From Amycolatopsis bullii (GTDB lineage: Bacteria > Actinomycetota > Actinomycetes > Mycobacteriales > Pseudonocardiaceae), in assembly GCF_014654205.1 (NCBI RefSeq), contig NZ_BNAW01000061.1, positions 1 to 53,314 of the forward strand: a DNA stretch of 53,314 nucleotides. Direction: 5' to 3'. Every line of letters starts with the position of its first letter. Position 1 is the first letter of the stretch. Below the pieces are notes generated by a model. It ran no database searches, was not told the DNA's origin, and saw only the letters and a list, made by a program, of their open reading frames with translations. The position numbers and the translations under genes were made by a program. This document shows, in pieces, positions 39,382 to 46,521 of this stretch.

Positions 39382-40472
39382 ACCGGATCGCGCTGCCCGA
39401 CTTCCCCTGGGATTCGCTCGCCGAGGTCAAGGCCACGGCGCAGGCGCATCCCGGCGGGGTCGTCGACCTCTCCATCGGCACGCCGGTCGACCCGGTCCCG
39501 GACGGCATCCGCGAGGCCCTCGCGTCGGTCTCGGCGATCCCCGGGTACCCGACGACCCACGGCATCCCGGCCCTCCGGGACGCCGCGCGGGCAGCGCTGG
39601 CGCGGCGGCACGACGTCGACGGCATCGAGCCGGACGCCGTCCTGCCGACGATCGGGTCCAAGGAGGCCGTGGCCTGGCTGCCGCGGCTGCTCGGCTTCGG
39701 CCCCGGCGACGTCGTCGTCATCCCGGAGCTGGCCTACCCGACGTACGAGGTCGGGGTGCTGCTGGCGGGCGCGTCGGTCCTGCGTGCCGACAGCACGGTC
39801 GCGCTCGGGCCGCAGAAACCGGCGATGATCTGGCTGAACTCGCCGTCCAACCCGACCGGCCAGGTGCTGCCGGCCGAGCACCTGCGCAAGGTCGTCGACT
39901 GGGCGCGCGAGCGGGACGTCGTCGTGGTCTCCGACGAGTGCTACCTGGCGCTCGGCTGGGAGTCCGACCCGCTGTCGATCCTGCACCCGGACGTCTGCGA
40001 CGGCCGGACCGACGGGCTGATCGCGGTGCACTCGCTGTCGAAGTCGGCGAACCTGGCCAGCTACCGCGCCGGGTTCCTGACCGGTGACCCCCGCCTGATC
40101 AAGCAGCTCCTGGAAGTCCGCAAGCACGCGGGCATGATCGTGCCGCGCCCGGTCCAGGAGGCGATGGTCGCCGCCCTGACCGACGACGAGGCACTGGCGA
40201 CCCAGCGCGAGCGCTACGCCCGGCGCCGGCTCGTCCTGCGGAAGGCGTTGCTGGACAACGGCTTCCGCATCGACCACTCCGAAGCGGGGCTCTACCTCTG
40301 GGCCACCCGCGACGAAGACGCCGCCGCGACGGTCCGGTGGCTGGCCGAGCGCGGGATCCTGGTCGCGCCCGGGACGTTCTACGGCCCGAAGGGCGGCAAG
40401 CACGTCCGCGTCGCGCTGACCGCGACGGACGAGCGCGTCGACGCCGCCGTGGAACGGCTGACCGCCGGCTGA
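39378..40472 (+). CDS. dapC: succinyldiaminopimelate transaminase DapC
   Basis: The 364-residue PLP-dependent class I aminotransferase converts N-succinyl-2-amino-6-ketopimelate to succinyl-DAP in lysine/peptidoglycan synthesis. Landmarks are VDLSIGTPVDPVPD, GYPTTHGIPALRDAA, TIGSKEAVAWLP, NSPSNPTGQ, VVSDECYLALGWE (Asp that binds the pyridine N), HSLSKSANLASYRAGF (PLP Lys) and the C-terminal Arg region HVRVALT. The ATG overlaps the ferredoxin stop. With dapD and dapE 3 kb away this restores the succinylase branch of the DAP pathway. Confidence 0.94.
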   Translation: MNRIALPDFPWDSLAEVKATAQAHPGGVVDLSIGTPVDPVPDGIREALASVSAIPGYPTTHGIPALRDAARAALARRHDVDGIEPDAVLPTIGSKEAVAWLPRLLGFGPGDVVVIPELAYPTYEVGVLLAGASVLRADSTVALGPQKPAMIWLNSPSNPTGQVLPAEHLRKVVDWARERDVVVVSDECYLALGWESDPLSILHPDVCDGRTDGLIAVHSLSKSANLASYRAGFLTGDPRLIKQLLEVRKHAGMIVPRPVQEAMVAALTDDEALATQRERYARRRLVLRKALLDNGFRIDHSEAGLYLWATRDEDAAATVRWLAERGILVAPGTFYGPKGGKHVRVALTATDERVDAAVERLTAG

Positions 40473-40514
40473 GCCGTCCGGAAACTGTCGGTGCTTTCGG
40501 CTACGGTGCCGACC

Positions 40515-40826
40515 ATGACCATGACGATCGAATTGGCCCGCTTCACGGTCGACGAAAGCGCTGTGGAGCAGCTGCTCGCGGAGCGCCCGGCCATGGTCGA
40601 GGCGATGCGCCGGCGGTTCCCCGGCTGCCTGGCCGCCTACCTGACCAGGGAAGAAGACGGCGGCTGGCTCGACATCGTGCTGTGGCGCAGCCGGGCCGAT
40701 GCCGAGGAGTCGGCCCGGCTGATCAGCACGGTGCCGGAGTGCGCCGCCTGGTTCCGGCACATCGCCGCATCAGCCGGGATGAGGCACGTCGAAGTCGTCG
40801 ACCACTGGCCGGAGCCCGCTCAGTAG
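40515..40826 (+). CDS. antibiotic-biosynthesis-monooxygenase-like (ABM fold) protein
   Basis: The 103-residue protein is compatible with a dimeric alpha+beta ABM/ferredoxin-like fold: IELARFTVDES, a helix with RPAMVEAMRRRFPG, GWLDIVLWRSRADAEESAR and a final strand MRHVEVVDHW. Such proteins are often small oxygenases or stress proteins; no catalytic residue can be assigned. TACGGT lies 7 nt before ATG 40515, so it is probably leaderless. ATG 40521 is an alternative. It ends with a 7-bp overlap with the convergent TetR gene. Confidence 0.7.
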   Translation: MTMTIELARFTVDESAVEQLLAERPAMVEAMRRRFPGCLAAYLTREEDGGWLDIVLWRSRADAEESARLISTVPECAAWFRHIAASAGMRHVEVVDHWPEPAQ

Positions 40827-41437
40827 TCGCGGCCGGTGAGGCCCCGGTAGACGAACCGCGTCAGCATCTCGATCGCTTCCTCGTCGGTCGGCGGGGTGCC
40901 GGCCGGGGCCGAGCCGTGCAGCCAGGTCGCCGCGAACGAGTCGACGAGCTGGTAGATCACCATGCCGCAGAGGTCGGGCTTCGCCGGCAGCCGCATTCCG
41001 GCGCGGGTGATGTACGCGAGGTGGTCGTCGAGGTCGGCCGCCTGGGACGCGCCGAACTGCGCCACCGTGCGCGCGAACGACTCGCTGACCATCGCCGCCT
41101 GGCGCAGGGCCAGCATGGTCGCGGCGTTGTCCCGGTAGAAGTCCCAGTACTGCTTGACGTGCCAGCGCACGGCGGCGGGGTTGCTGAAGTCGGCCAGGTG
41201 GTCTTCGCTGTCGGCGCTCTCGTCGCCTGAGGCCGCGATGTCGGCCATGAGCGCTTCCAGCAGCTCTTCCTTGCCCGCGAAGTGGTTGTAGAACGACCCC
41301 GCGGCCCGGCCCGCTTCGGCGGTGATGTCGGTGATCTTCGTGTTCAGGTAGCCCTTCCGGGCGAAGACGCGCTTGGCCGCGGCCTTGAGCGCGGCCTCGG
41401 TCTCCGCGGCCTTTTCCTTGCGGCTCGTCGCCGTCAT
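40820..41437 (-). CDS. TetR-family regulator
   Basis: This 205-residue regulator has an N-terminal HTH at about residues 12-55 (AAKRVFARKGYLNTKITDI, then AGRAAGSFYNHFAGKEEL) and an all-helical ligand domain. ATG 41437 has GGGAGG about 7 nt upstream. It is divergent from the FAD monooxygenase at 41519, with two TGAA-N6-TTCA-type sites between them, so it most likely represses that enzyme until a ligand (perhaps the aromatic substrate) binds. Confidence 0.9.
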   Translation of the reverse strand: MTATSRKEKAAETEAALKAAAKRVFARKGYLNTKITDITAEAGRAAGSFYNHFAGKEELLEALMADIAASGDESADSEDHLADFSNPAAVRWHVKQYWDFYRDNAATMLALRQAAMVSESFARTVAQFGASQAADLDDHLAYITRAGMRLPAKPDLCGMVIYQLVDSFAATWLHGSAPAGTPPTDEEAIEMLTRFVYRGLTGRDY

Positions 41438-41448
41438 CGCCACCTCCC

Positions 41449-41505
41449 TTGACACGGAACGCTAGCAGCGTCATTCTGAATCTAGATTCACTGAACTTAA
41501 ATTCA
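41449..41505 (+). promoter_or_regulatory. monooxygenase promoter with two TetR-type operator sites
   Basis: TTGACA (41449-41454), a 17-nt spacer and CATTCT (41472-41477) make a likely promoter for the gene at 41519. TGAATCTAGATTCA (41477-41490) is a perfect palindrome, and TGAACTTAAATTCA (41492-41505) is a near-palindromic second copy 15 bp on. Both are AT-rich against a GC-rich background. They would cover the -10 and the start site. Confidence 0.65.
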
Positions 41506-41518
41506 CTGGGAGGGTGAC

Positions 41519-42925
41519 ATGGACACTCGGGTGCTGATCGCCGGAGCGGGACCGACCGGGCTGACGCTGGCCATCGAGCTGGCGCGGCGGGACGTCGCCG
41601 TGCGGATCATCGACAAGGCTTCGGAGTACTTCGTCGGCTCGCGCGGCGACGGGATGCAGCCGCGCACGCTGGAGGTGTTCGAGGACCTGGGCGTGCTCGA
41701 CGCGGTGCTGGCCGCGGGCATGGCCCCGGTGCCGATGCGGATCCACCTCGGCGGCGAGGTCGTCGGCGAGCGAATGATGTTCGACCCGGTCGAGCCGACG
41801 CCGTCGCGGCCGTACCCGACCGGCTGGTTCCTGGGCCAATCGCAGACCGAGGGGATCCTGCGCGACCGGCTGGCCGAGTTCGGCGTGCGCGTCGAGCTCG
41901 CGACCGCGCTGACCGGCTTCGAGCAGGACGCCGACGGCGTCACGGCGGCCTTGAGCACGGGGGAGACGGTCCGCGCGGAGTACCTGGTCGGCGCCGACGG
42001 CGGCAAGAGCTTCGTGCGCAAGACGCTGGGGATCGCGTTCGAGGGCACCACCGACGAGTCGATCCGGATGCTGCTCGGCGACGTCGTGGCCGAGGGGCTC
42101 GACCGGAACTACGGCCACTGGTTCGCGACGCCGGACGAGCCGATGAGCGGCATGATGTTCAGCCCGCTGCCGGGCACCCCGCACTTCCAGTTCGGGGCGG
42201 CGCTGGGTGAGGGCGAGACCGACGTCGAGACGGCGTTGCCCGCGGTCCAGGCCCGGCTCGACGCGCTGAGTGGCGGCACGGTCAAGCTGTCCGGCCTGGC
42301 CTGGTCGACGGTGTGGCGGCCGAACATCCGCCTGGCGGCCCGCTTCCGCGACGGCCGGGTGTTCCTGGCCGGCGACGCGGCGCACGTCCACCCGCCGACG
42401 GGCGGGCAGGGCCTGAACACCGGCGTCCAGGACGGCTACAACCTGGGCTGGAAGCTCGCCGACGGGTCACCGGAGCTGCTGGACAGCTACGAGATCGAGC
42501 GGCGTACGGTCGCGGCCCGGGTGCTGGGGGTTTCGGCGGGCCTGCTGCAGAAGTACGTCGACGGCGACGAGGACGCCCACCGGCGCGGTGAGGACACGCA
42601 GCAGCTGGACATCACCTACCGGGGCGGCCCGCTGTCCCCGGCGGGGACCGGCGAGCTGCGGCCGGGCGACCGGGCGCCGGACGCGCCGCTGGTGGACGCG
42701 AACGGGAAGCGGGTGCGGCTGTTCGAGCTGTTCCGCGGCCCGCACGCGACGGAGCTGATCTTCGGGGACGGCCCGGGTTCCGGCTACCGGATCCTGCCGG
42801 CGGGCAGCGTGGCGACCGGGACGGACCTGGTCGACGAGGGCGGCCACGCGTACGCGGCCTACGAGGCCACGAACGGCCGGCGGGTGCTCATCCGGCCGGA
42901 CGGCTACGTCTGGTCGATCTCCTGA
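41519..42925 (+). CDS. FAD-dependent aromatic monooxygenase (class A hydroxylase)
   Basis: This 468-residue flavoprotein has the polyketide-hydroxylase/PgaE/RdmE layout. The FAD dinucleotide motif IAGAGPTGLTLAIELARR begins at residue 7. GDGMQPRTLEVFEDLGV and LGQSQTEGILRDRL follow, the DG motif is YLVGADGGKSFVRKTLGI, and the second FAD motif is RVFLAGDAAHVHPPTGGQGLNTG. A thioredoxin-like C-terminal domain is present (about 375-468). Such enzymes hydroxylate aromatic or polyketide substrates using NADPH. GGGAGG lies 5 nt before the ATG. No other secondary-metabolite gene is near, so detoxification or catabolism controlled by the adjacent TetR is more likely. Confidence 0.93.
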   Translation: MDTRVLIAGAGPTGLTLAIELARRDVAVRIIDKASEYFVGSRGDGMQPRTLEVFEDLGVLDAVLAAGMAPVPMRIHLGGEVVGERMMFDPVEPTPSRPYPTGWFLGQSQTEGILRDRLAEFGVRVELATALTGFEQDADGVTAALSTGETVRAEYLVGADGGKSFVRKTLGIAFEGTTDESIRMLLGDVVAEGLDRNYGHWFATPDEPMSGMMFSPLPGTPHFQFGAALGEGETDVETALPAVQARLDALSGGTVKLSGLAWSTVWRPNIRLAARFRDGRVFLAGDAAHVHPPTGGQGLNTGVQDGYNLGWKLADGSPELLDSYEIERRTVAARVLGVSAGLLQKYVDGDEDAHRRGEDTQQLDITYRGGPLSPAGTGELRPGDRAPDAPLVDANGKRVRLFELFRGPHATELIFGDGPGSGYRILPAGSVATGTDLVDEGGHAYAAYEATNGRRVLIRPDGYVWSIS

Positions 42926-42944
42926 CGGGGCGGCCGGAACGCAG

Positions 42945-42989
42945 TGAATGACTCATTCCTGGCGTCGGATGCCAGGAATGAGTCATTCA
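42945..42989. repeat. perfect 19-bp stem hairpin of the TGAATGACTCATTC family
   Basis: TGAATGACTCATTCCTGGC pairs perfectly with its complement across a 7-nt loop (GTCGGAT). It sits between the convergent FAD monooxygenase and dapD genes. The outer arms contain the same palindrome as the direct repeats at 33800-33849. It is a probable bidirectional terminator and member of a dispersed family. Confidence 0.7.
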
Positions 42990-43008
42990 AGACGTTCGGC
43001 GCGAGGTC

Positions 43009-44001
43009 TCAGTCGTTGGCGTGCAGGGCGGCGTTCAGCTCGACGCCGGCGCCGGTGCGCGGCACGACCTCGACCGCGCCGGTGGCCGAGTTGCGGCGGA
43101 ACACCGCGCCCGAAATGCCGTTGAGCTCGCGGGCCTTGACGACCTTGCCCTCGACGACGACCTTCGTGCCCGCCGTCACGTACAGGCCCGCCTCGACGAC
43201 CGTGTCGTCGCCGAGCGAGATGCCGACGCCGCCGTTCGCGCCGATCAGGCAGCGCTCACCGAGGGAGATCGTTTCCTTGCCGCCGCCGGAAAGCGTGCCC
43301 ATGATCGAGGCGCCGCCGCCGACGTCCGAGCCGTCGCCGACGACCACGCCCGCCGAGATCCGGCCCTCGACCATCGACGCGCCGAGCGTGCCGGCGTTGA
43401 AGTTGACGAAGCCCTCGTGCATCACGGTCGTGCCGGACGCCAGGTGCGCGCCGAGCCGGACGCGGTCGGCGTCACCGATCCGCACACCGGACGGCAGGAC
43501 GTAGTCGACCATCCGCGGGAACTTGTCGACGCTGTAGACGGTCACCGCGCCGCGCGAGCGCAGCCGCAGCCGGGTCGTCTCGAAGCCCTCGACCGGGCAC
43601 GGGCCGTGGTTGGTCCACACGACGTTGGCCAGCAGGCCGAACATGCCGTCGAGGTTCTGGCCGTGCGGGCGGACCAGCCGGTGCGAGAGCAGGTGCAGCC
43701 GCAGGTACATGTCGTGGGTGTCCGCGGGCGCGTCGGCGAGCCTGCCGATCGTGGTGCGGACGGCGACCACCTCGACCCCGCGGTCGGTGTCCGGGCCGAG
43801 CAGTGCCGCGGCGGCCTCGCCGAGCAGCTCGGTGGCCTCTTCGGCGCCGAGGCGTTCCGTGCCGGGGGTGCCGACGGTGTCGTTCTCGACCAGCTTGGGG
43901 TGCGGGTACCAGGTGTCGAGGACCGTCCCGTCGGTCGTGACGGTGGCCAGCCCGACGCCGCTGGCGCCGGTCGTTTCGGGGTTCGGGCTCTGCTCGCTCA
44001 C
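43009..44001 (-). CDS. dapD: tetrahydrodipicolinate N-succinyltransferase DapD
   Basis: This is a 330-residue actinobacterial-type DapD. The N-terminal domain carries VEVVAVRTTIGRLADAPAD and DMYLRLHLLSHRLVRPHG. A left-handed beta helix of hexapeptide repeats follows (GVRIGDADRVRLGAHL, HEGFVNFNAGTLG, SAGVVVGDGSDVGGGAS, CLIGANGGVGISLGDD). It transfers succinate to tetrahydrodipicolinate on the way to meso-DAP. TACCGT lies 7 nt before GTG 44001 with no ribosome site, so the transcript is leaderless. It corresponds to Rv1201c, which is likewise adjacent to dapE. Confidence 0.96.
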   Translation of the reverse strand: MSEQSPNPETTGASGVGLATVTTDGTVLDTWYPHPKLVENDTVGTPGTERLGAEEATELLGEAAAALLGPDTDRGVEVVAVRTTIGRLADAPADTHDMYLRLHLLSHRLVRPHGQNLDGMFGLLANVVWTNHGPCPVEGFETTRLRLRSRGAVTVYSVDKFPRMVDYVLPSGVRIGDADRVRLGAHLASGTTVMHEGFVNFNAGTLGASMVEGRISAGVVVGDGSDVGGGASIMGTLSGGGKETISLGERCLIGANGGVGISLGDDTVVEAGLYVTAGTKVVVEGKVVKARELNGISGAVFRRNSATGAVEVVPRTGAGVELNAALHAND

Positions 44002-44029
44002 GCCCGACACGGTAGCCGAGTGACGGCGA

Positions 44030-44461
44030 TCAACCACTCGTGGGCCGCGCGTCTACCTGCTTCTTCAGGCCCGAAAGGGCGGCGGCGATGTCGACCAGCG
44101 CCTGCGAGCAGGCCCCGCCCGCGGCCGGCACGGTCGTGCAGCCCGCGCTCCGGAACTCCCCGACCGCCTGGTCCAGCTTGGTCGCCTCGGCGGTCAGCTG
44201 CGGGTCGCGGTCGTCCGCGCGCTTGCGGGCCGCGCCCGGCACGTTGCCGACCTCGGTGACGTACTTCTCACAGCCCTTCGGCAGCTGGGTGCGCGGGCTG
44301 GCGTAGCACTGGTCGACGGTCAGCGCGTCGAGCTTGGTCGGCAGCGCGTCCGGACCGGGCTCGCCGCCCTGGCGGGGAGGCGTGGGCCCGGCCTCGTTCC
44401 CGCAGCCCGACAGGACCAGGACCAGCAACGCGCCGCCCACGGCGACTCCGAACCTGCGCAC
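44030..44461 (-). CDS. small lipoprotein of unknown function
   Basis: The 143-residue protein has a lipoprotein signal: basic start, VAVGGALLVLVLSGCGN with lipobox LSGC (Cys about 20). A Pro/Gly linker and a helical body with four further Cys (QCYASP, KGCEKY, AGCTTVP, ACSQAL) follow and may form disulfides. I recognise no family. TACCGT is 6 nt before GTG 44461, so it is leaderless; the box overlaps the dapE box on the other strand. It ends 28 bp before dapD on the same strand and may be co-transcribed with it. Confidence 0.75.
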   Translation of the reverse strand: MRRFGVAVGGALLVLVLSGCGNEAGPTPPRQGGEPGPDALPTKLDALTVDQCYASPRTQLPKGCEKYVTEVGNVPGAARKRADDRDPQLTAEATKLDQAVGEFRSAGCTTVPAAGGACSQALVDIAAALSGLKKQVDARPTSG

Positions 44462-44467
44462 ACCCCC

Positions 44468-44477
44468 ACGGTAGCGT
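44468..44477. promoter_or_regulatory. overlapping divergent -10 boxes (lipoprotein and dapE)
   Basis: In ACGGTAGCGT the minus-strand box TACCGT (44473-44468) and the plus-strand box TAGCGT (44472-44477) share two base pairs. They lie 6 nt and 7 nt before GTG 44461 and ATG 44485, the usual spacing for leaderless actinobacterial promoters. RNA polymerase cannot open both at once. Confidence 0.6.
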
Positions 44478-44484
44478 GCGGGGC

Positions 44485-45555
44485 ATGAGCATCGACCTGC
44501 ACGCCGACCCCGTGGACCTGACCGCAGCGCTGGTGGACATCTTCAGCGTGTCCGGCGCCGAGGCCGAGATCGCGACGGCGGTGCAGGAAGCGCTGCAAAC
44601 CCAGGCCCCGCACCTCGAGGTCGTCCGCAACGGCGACGCCGTCCTCGCGCGGACCGACCTCGGCCGCGGGTCGCGGGTCGTGCTCGCCGGGCACCTGGAC
44701 ACCGTGCCGGAAAACGGCAACCTGCCTTCGCGGCGTGAAGGCACCGGCGACGAGGAGATCCTGCACGGTCTCGGCACCGTCGACATGAAGGGCGGCGACG
44801 CGGTCTTCCTGCACCTCGCGGCGACGCTGCCGTCACCTCGGCACGACGTCACCTTCGTCTTCTACGACAACGAAGAGGTCGAGGCGGTCAAGAACGGGCT
44901 GGGCCGGATCGAGCGCGAGCTGCCCGAGTGGCTGGCGGGCGACCTGGCGATCGTCGGCGAGCCGTCGAACGGCGTGATCGAGGCCGGCTGCCAGGGCACC
45001 ATGCGCGTCGAGCTGCGGCTTGCGGGGAAGCGGGCGCACACCGCGCGGGCGTGGATGGGCGAGAACGCGATCCACGCGCTGGCCGAGCCACTGCGGCGGC
45101 TGGGGGAATACACGCCGCGGATCGTCGACATCGACGGCCTGACCTATCGGGAGGGCCTCCAGGCGACGTCGATCAGCGGCGGCGTGGCGGGCAACGTGGT
45201 CCCGGACGCGGCGGTGCTGACGGTGAACCACCGCTTCGCCCCGGACCGCGACGCGGCGGCGGCCGAACGTCACCTGCGCGAGGTTTTCGACGGTTTCGAA
45301 CTGTCCGTTGTGGACATGTCGCCGGGCGCGCTGCCGGGCCTGTCCGCCCCCGCGGCGGCGGAACTGGTGGCGGCGGCGGGCGGCCGCGCGGCGGCCAAGC
45401 TCGGCTGGACGGACGTGGCGCGCTTCGCGGCGCGCGGCATGCCGGCGGTGAACTTCGGCCCGGGCAACCCCACTTTGGCGCACACGAAGCAGGAAAACGT
45501 CCGGACGGCGGAGATCCGGCAGGTCACCGAGGTGCTGCGCACGTTCCTGGCCTGA
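44485..45555 (+). CDS. dapE: succinyl-diaminopimelate desuccinylase DapE
   Basis: This 356-residue M20 di-zinc peptidase-fold enzyme releases succinate from N-succinyl-LL-DAP. Metal ligands are visible in order: VLAGHLDTVPENG (His, Asp), GLGTVDMKGGDA, YDNEEVE (catalytic Glu and ligand Glu), IVGEPSNG and, near the C-terminus, PTLAHTKQE (His). A dimerisation-domain segment, GKRAHTARAWMGENAIHAL, is present. ATG 44485 lies 7 nt after TAGCGT, leaderless. It lies one gene away from dapD on the opposite strand, as in mycobacteria. Confidence 0.96.
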   Translation: MSIDLHADPVDLTAALVDIFSVSGAEAEIATAVQEALQTQAPHLEVVRNGDAVLARTDLGRGSRVVLAGHLDTVPENGNLPSRREGTGDEEILHGLGTVDMKGGDAVFLHLAATLPSPRHDVTFVFYDNEEVEAVKNGLGRIERELPEWLAGDLAIVGEPSNGVIEAGCQGTMRVELRLAGKRAHTARAWMGENAIHALAEPLRRLGEYTPRIVDIDGLTYREGLQATSISGGVAGNVVPDAAVLTVNHRFAPDRDAAAAERHLREVFDGFELSVVDMSPGALPGLSAPAAAELVAAAGGRAAAKLGWTDVARFAARGMPAVNFGPGNPTLAHTKQENVRTAEIRQVTEVLRTFLA

Positions 45556-45584
45556 ACCCGCTGCACCGAACGTCGCAGCGGTGC

Positions 45585-45600
45585 TGTGGTCGTGGTCACA
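45585..45600. promoter_or_regulatory. CRP/GlxR-like site upstream of the DUF3152 lipoprotein
   Basis: TGTGGTCGTGGTCACA differs from TGTGA-N6-TCACA at one fixed base. About 25 bp further on, TGCGGTGAC and GTCACCGCA form another 9-bp inverted repeat (spacer 15 nt). Both are within 120 bp of the lipoprotein start, so regulation there is plausible. Confidence 0.35.
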
Positions 45601-45705
45601 CTCAGCGGCCTGAACTGCGGTGACGCTGCGCAACCGCAGGTCACCGCAACTTTTCCCGGCCGCGGCCCGTATGTCCTTCTGAAGCCGCGCACCCCGGGAG
45701 GACCC

Positions 45706-46500
45706 ATGCCGAAAACCGCACGACGAGCCGCGGCCGTGGCCGTGCTCGCCCTGGCGGTGGCCGGCTGTGGCGGGGAGCGGCAGCCGATCGCCGCGCCCGC
45801 GGCGGGGCCGGTCCGCACCGCCATCGGGGAGGCCACCTCGATCCCGCCGCCCGCCGAGCGCGAGCCGGTGACGCAGAGCGCGCCCGTCGAAGCCGCCATC
45901 AGCTTCCCGCGGACGGGGTCCGGCCAGTGGATGTTCACCCCGGGCAGTGACGAGGTCGCCGGGAAGTCGGGCCGGCTGATGCGCTACCGGATCGCCATCG
46001 AGACCGACATCGACGGCGTCGGGCCCGCCGAGTTCGCCAAGGACATCCGCGCCATCCTCGGCGACCCGCGCGGCTGGACCGCCGGCGGCCAGTGGCGGCT
46101 GCAGCAGGTCGGCCCGGCCGACATGGCCGACTTCACCCTCTACCTCGCGACACCGGCCAGCCGCGACAAGCTGTGCGGCGGCACGCCGGACAGCTACACC
46201 TCCTGCCGCAACGGCAGCAACGTCGTGCTCAACGTCGCCCGCTGGGCCAACGCCGTCCCGAACTACGGCGCCCCGCTCGACGTCTACCGCCAGTACATGG
46301 TCACGCACGAGACCGGGCACCGGCTCGGCCAGGGCCACGAGCTGTGCCCCGGCCCGGGCAAGCCGGCGCCGGTGATGGAGCAGCAGACGCTCGGGCTGCA
46401 CGGCTGCGTCCCGAACCCGTGGCCGTTCCCGGACGGCGCCCGCGAGTACGCCGGCCCGCCGGGCGAGTACAACGACCCGATCCCGGCGGGCGACTCCTGA
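45706..46500 (+). CDS. DUF3152 lipoprotein with metzincin-like zinc motif
   Basis: The 264-residue exported lipoprotein has a signal AVAVLALAVAGCGG with lipobox VAGC (Cys about 20). A low-complexity linker to about residue 65 and a DUF3152 domain follow. The domain carries MVTHETGHRLGQGHELC, which matches the metzincin zinc motif HExGHxxGxxH; 16 or so residues on, PVMEQQ supplies a candidate Met-turn. Conserved Cys pairs (CGGTP, SCRNG) look like disulfides. It is therefore probably a surface zinc protease. GGGAGG lies 5 nt before the ATG. Confidence 0.85.
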   Translation: MPKTARRAAAVAVLALAVAGCGGERQPIAAPAAGPVRTAIGEATSIPPPAEREPVTQSAPVEAAISFPRTGSGQWMFTPGSDEVAGKSGRLMRYRIAIETDIDGVGPAEFAKDIRAILGDPRGWTAGGQWRLQQVGPADMADFTLYLATPASRDKLCGGTPDSYTSCRNGSNVVLNVARWANAVPNYGAPLDVYRQYMVTHETGHRLGQGHELCPGPGKPAPVMEQQTLGLHGCVPNPWPFPDGAREYAGPPGEYNDPIPAGDS

Positions 46501-46521
46501 TCCCCGGCTAGGCTCGCCGGC

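Noticed and set aside
40515..42925. Part of a polyketide biosynthetic cluster
   Set aside because: No synthase, cyclase or resistance gene is nearby; an ABM-like protein and one FAD hydroxylase with a TetR gene are not enough.
45615..45650. A second CRP site in the TGCGGTGAC/GTCACCGCA inverted repeat
   Set aside because: The half-site spacing is far longer than the N6 required, so it is noted only as an inverted repeat.
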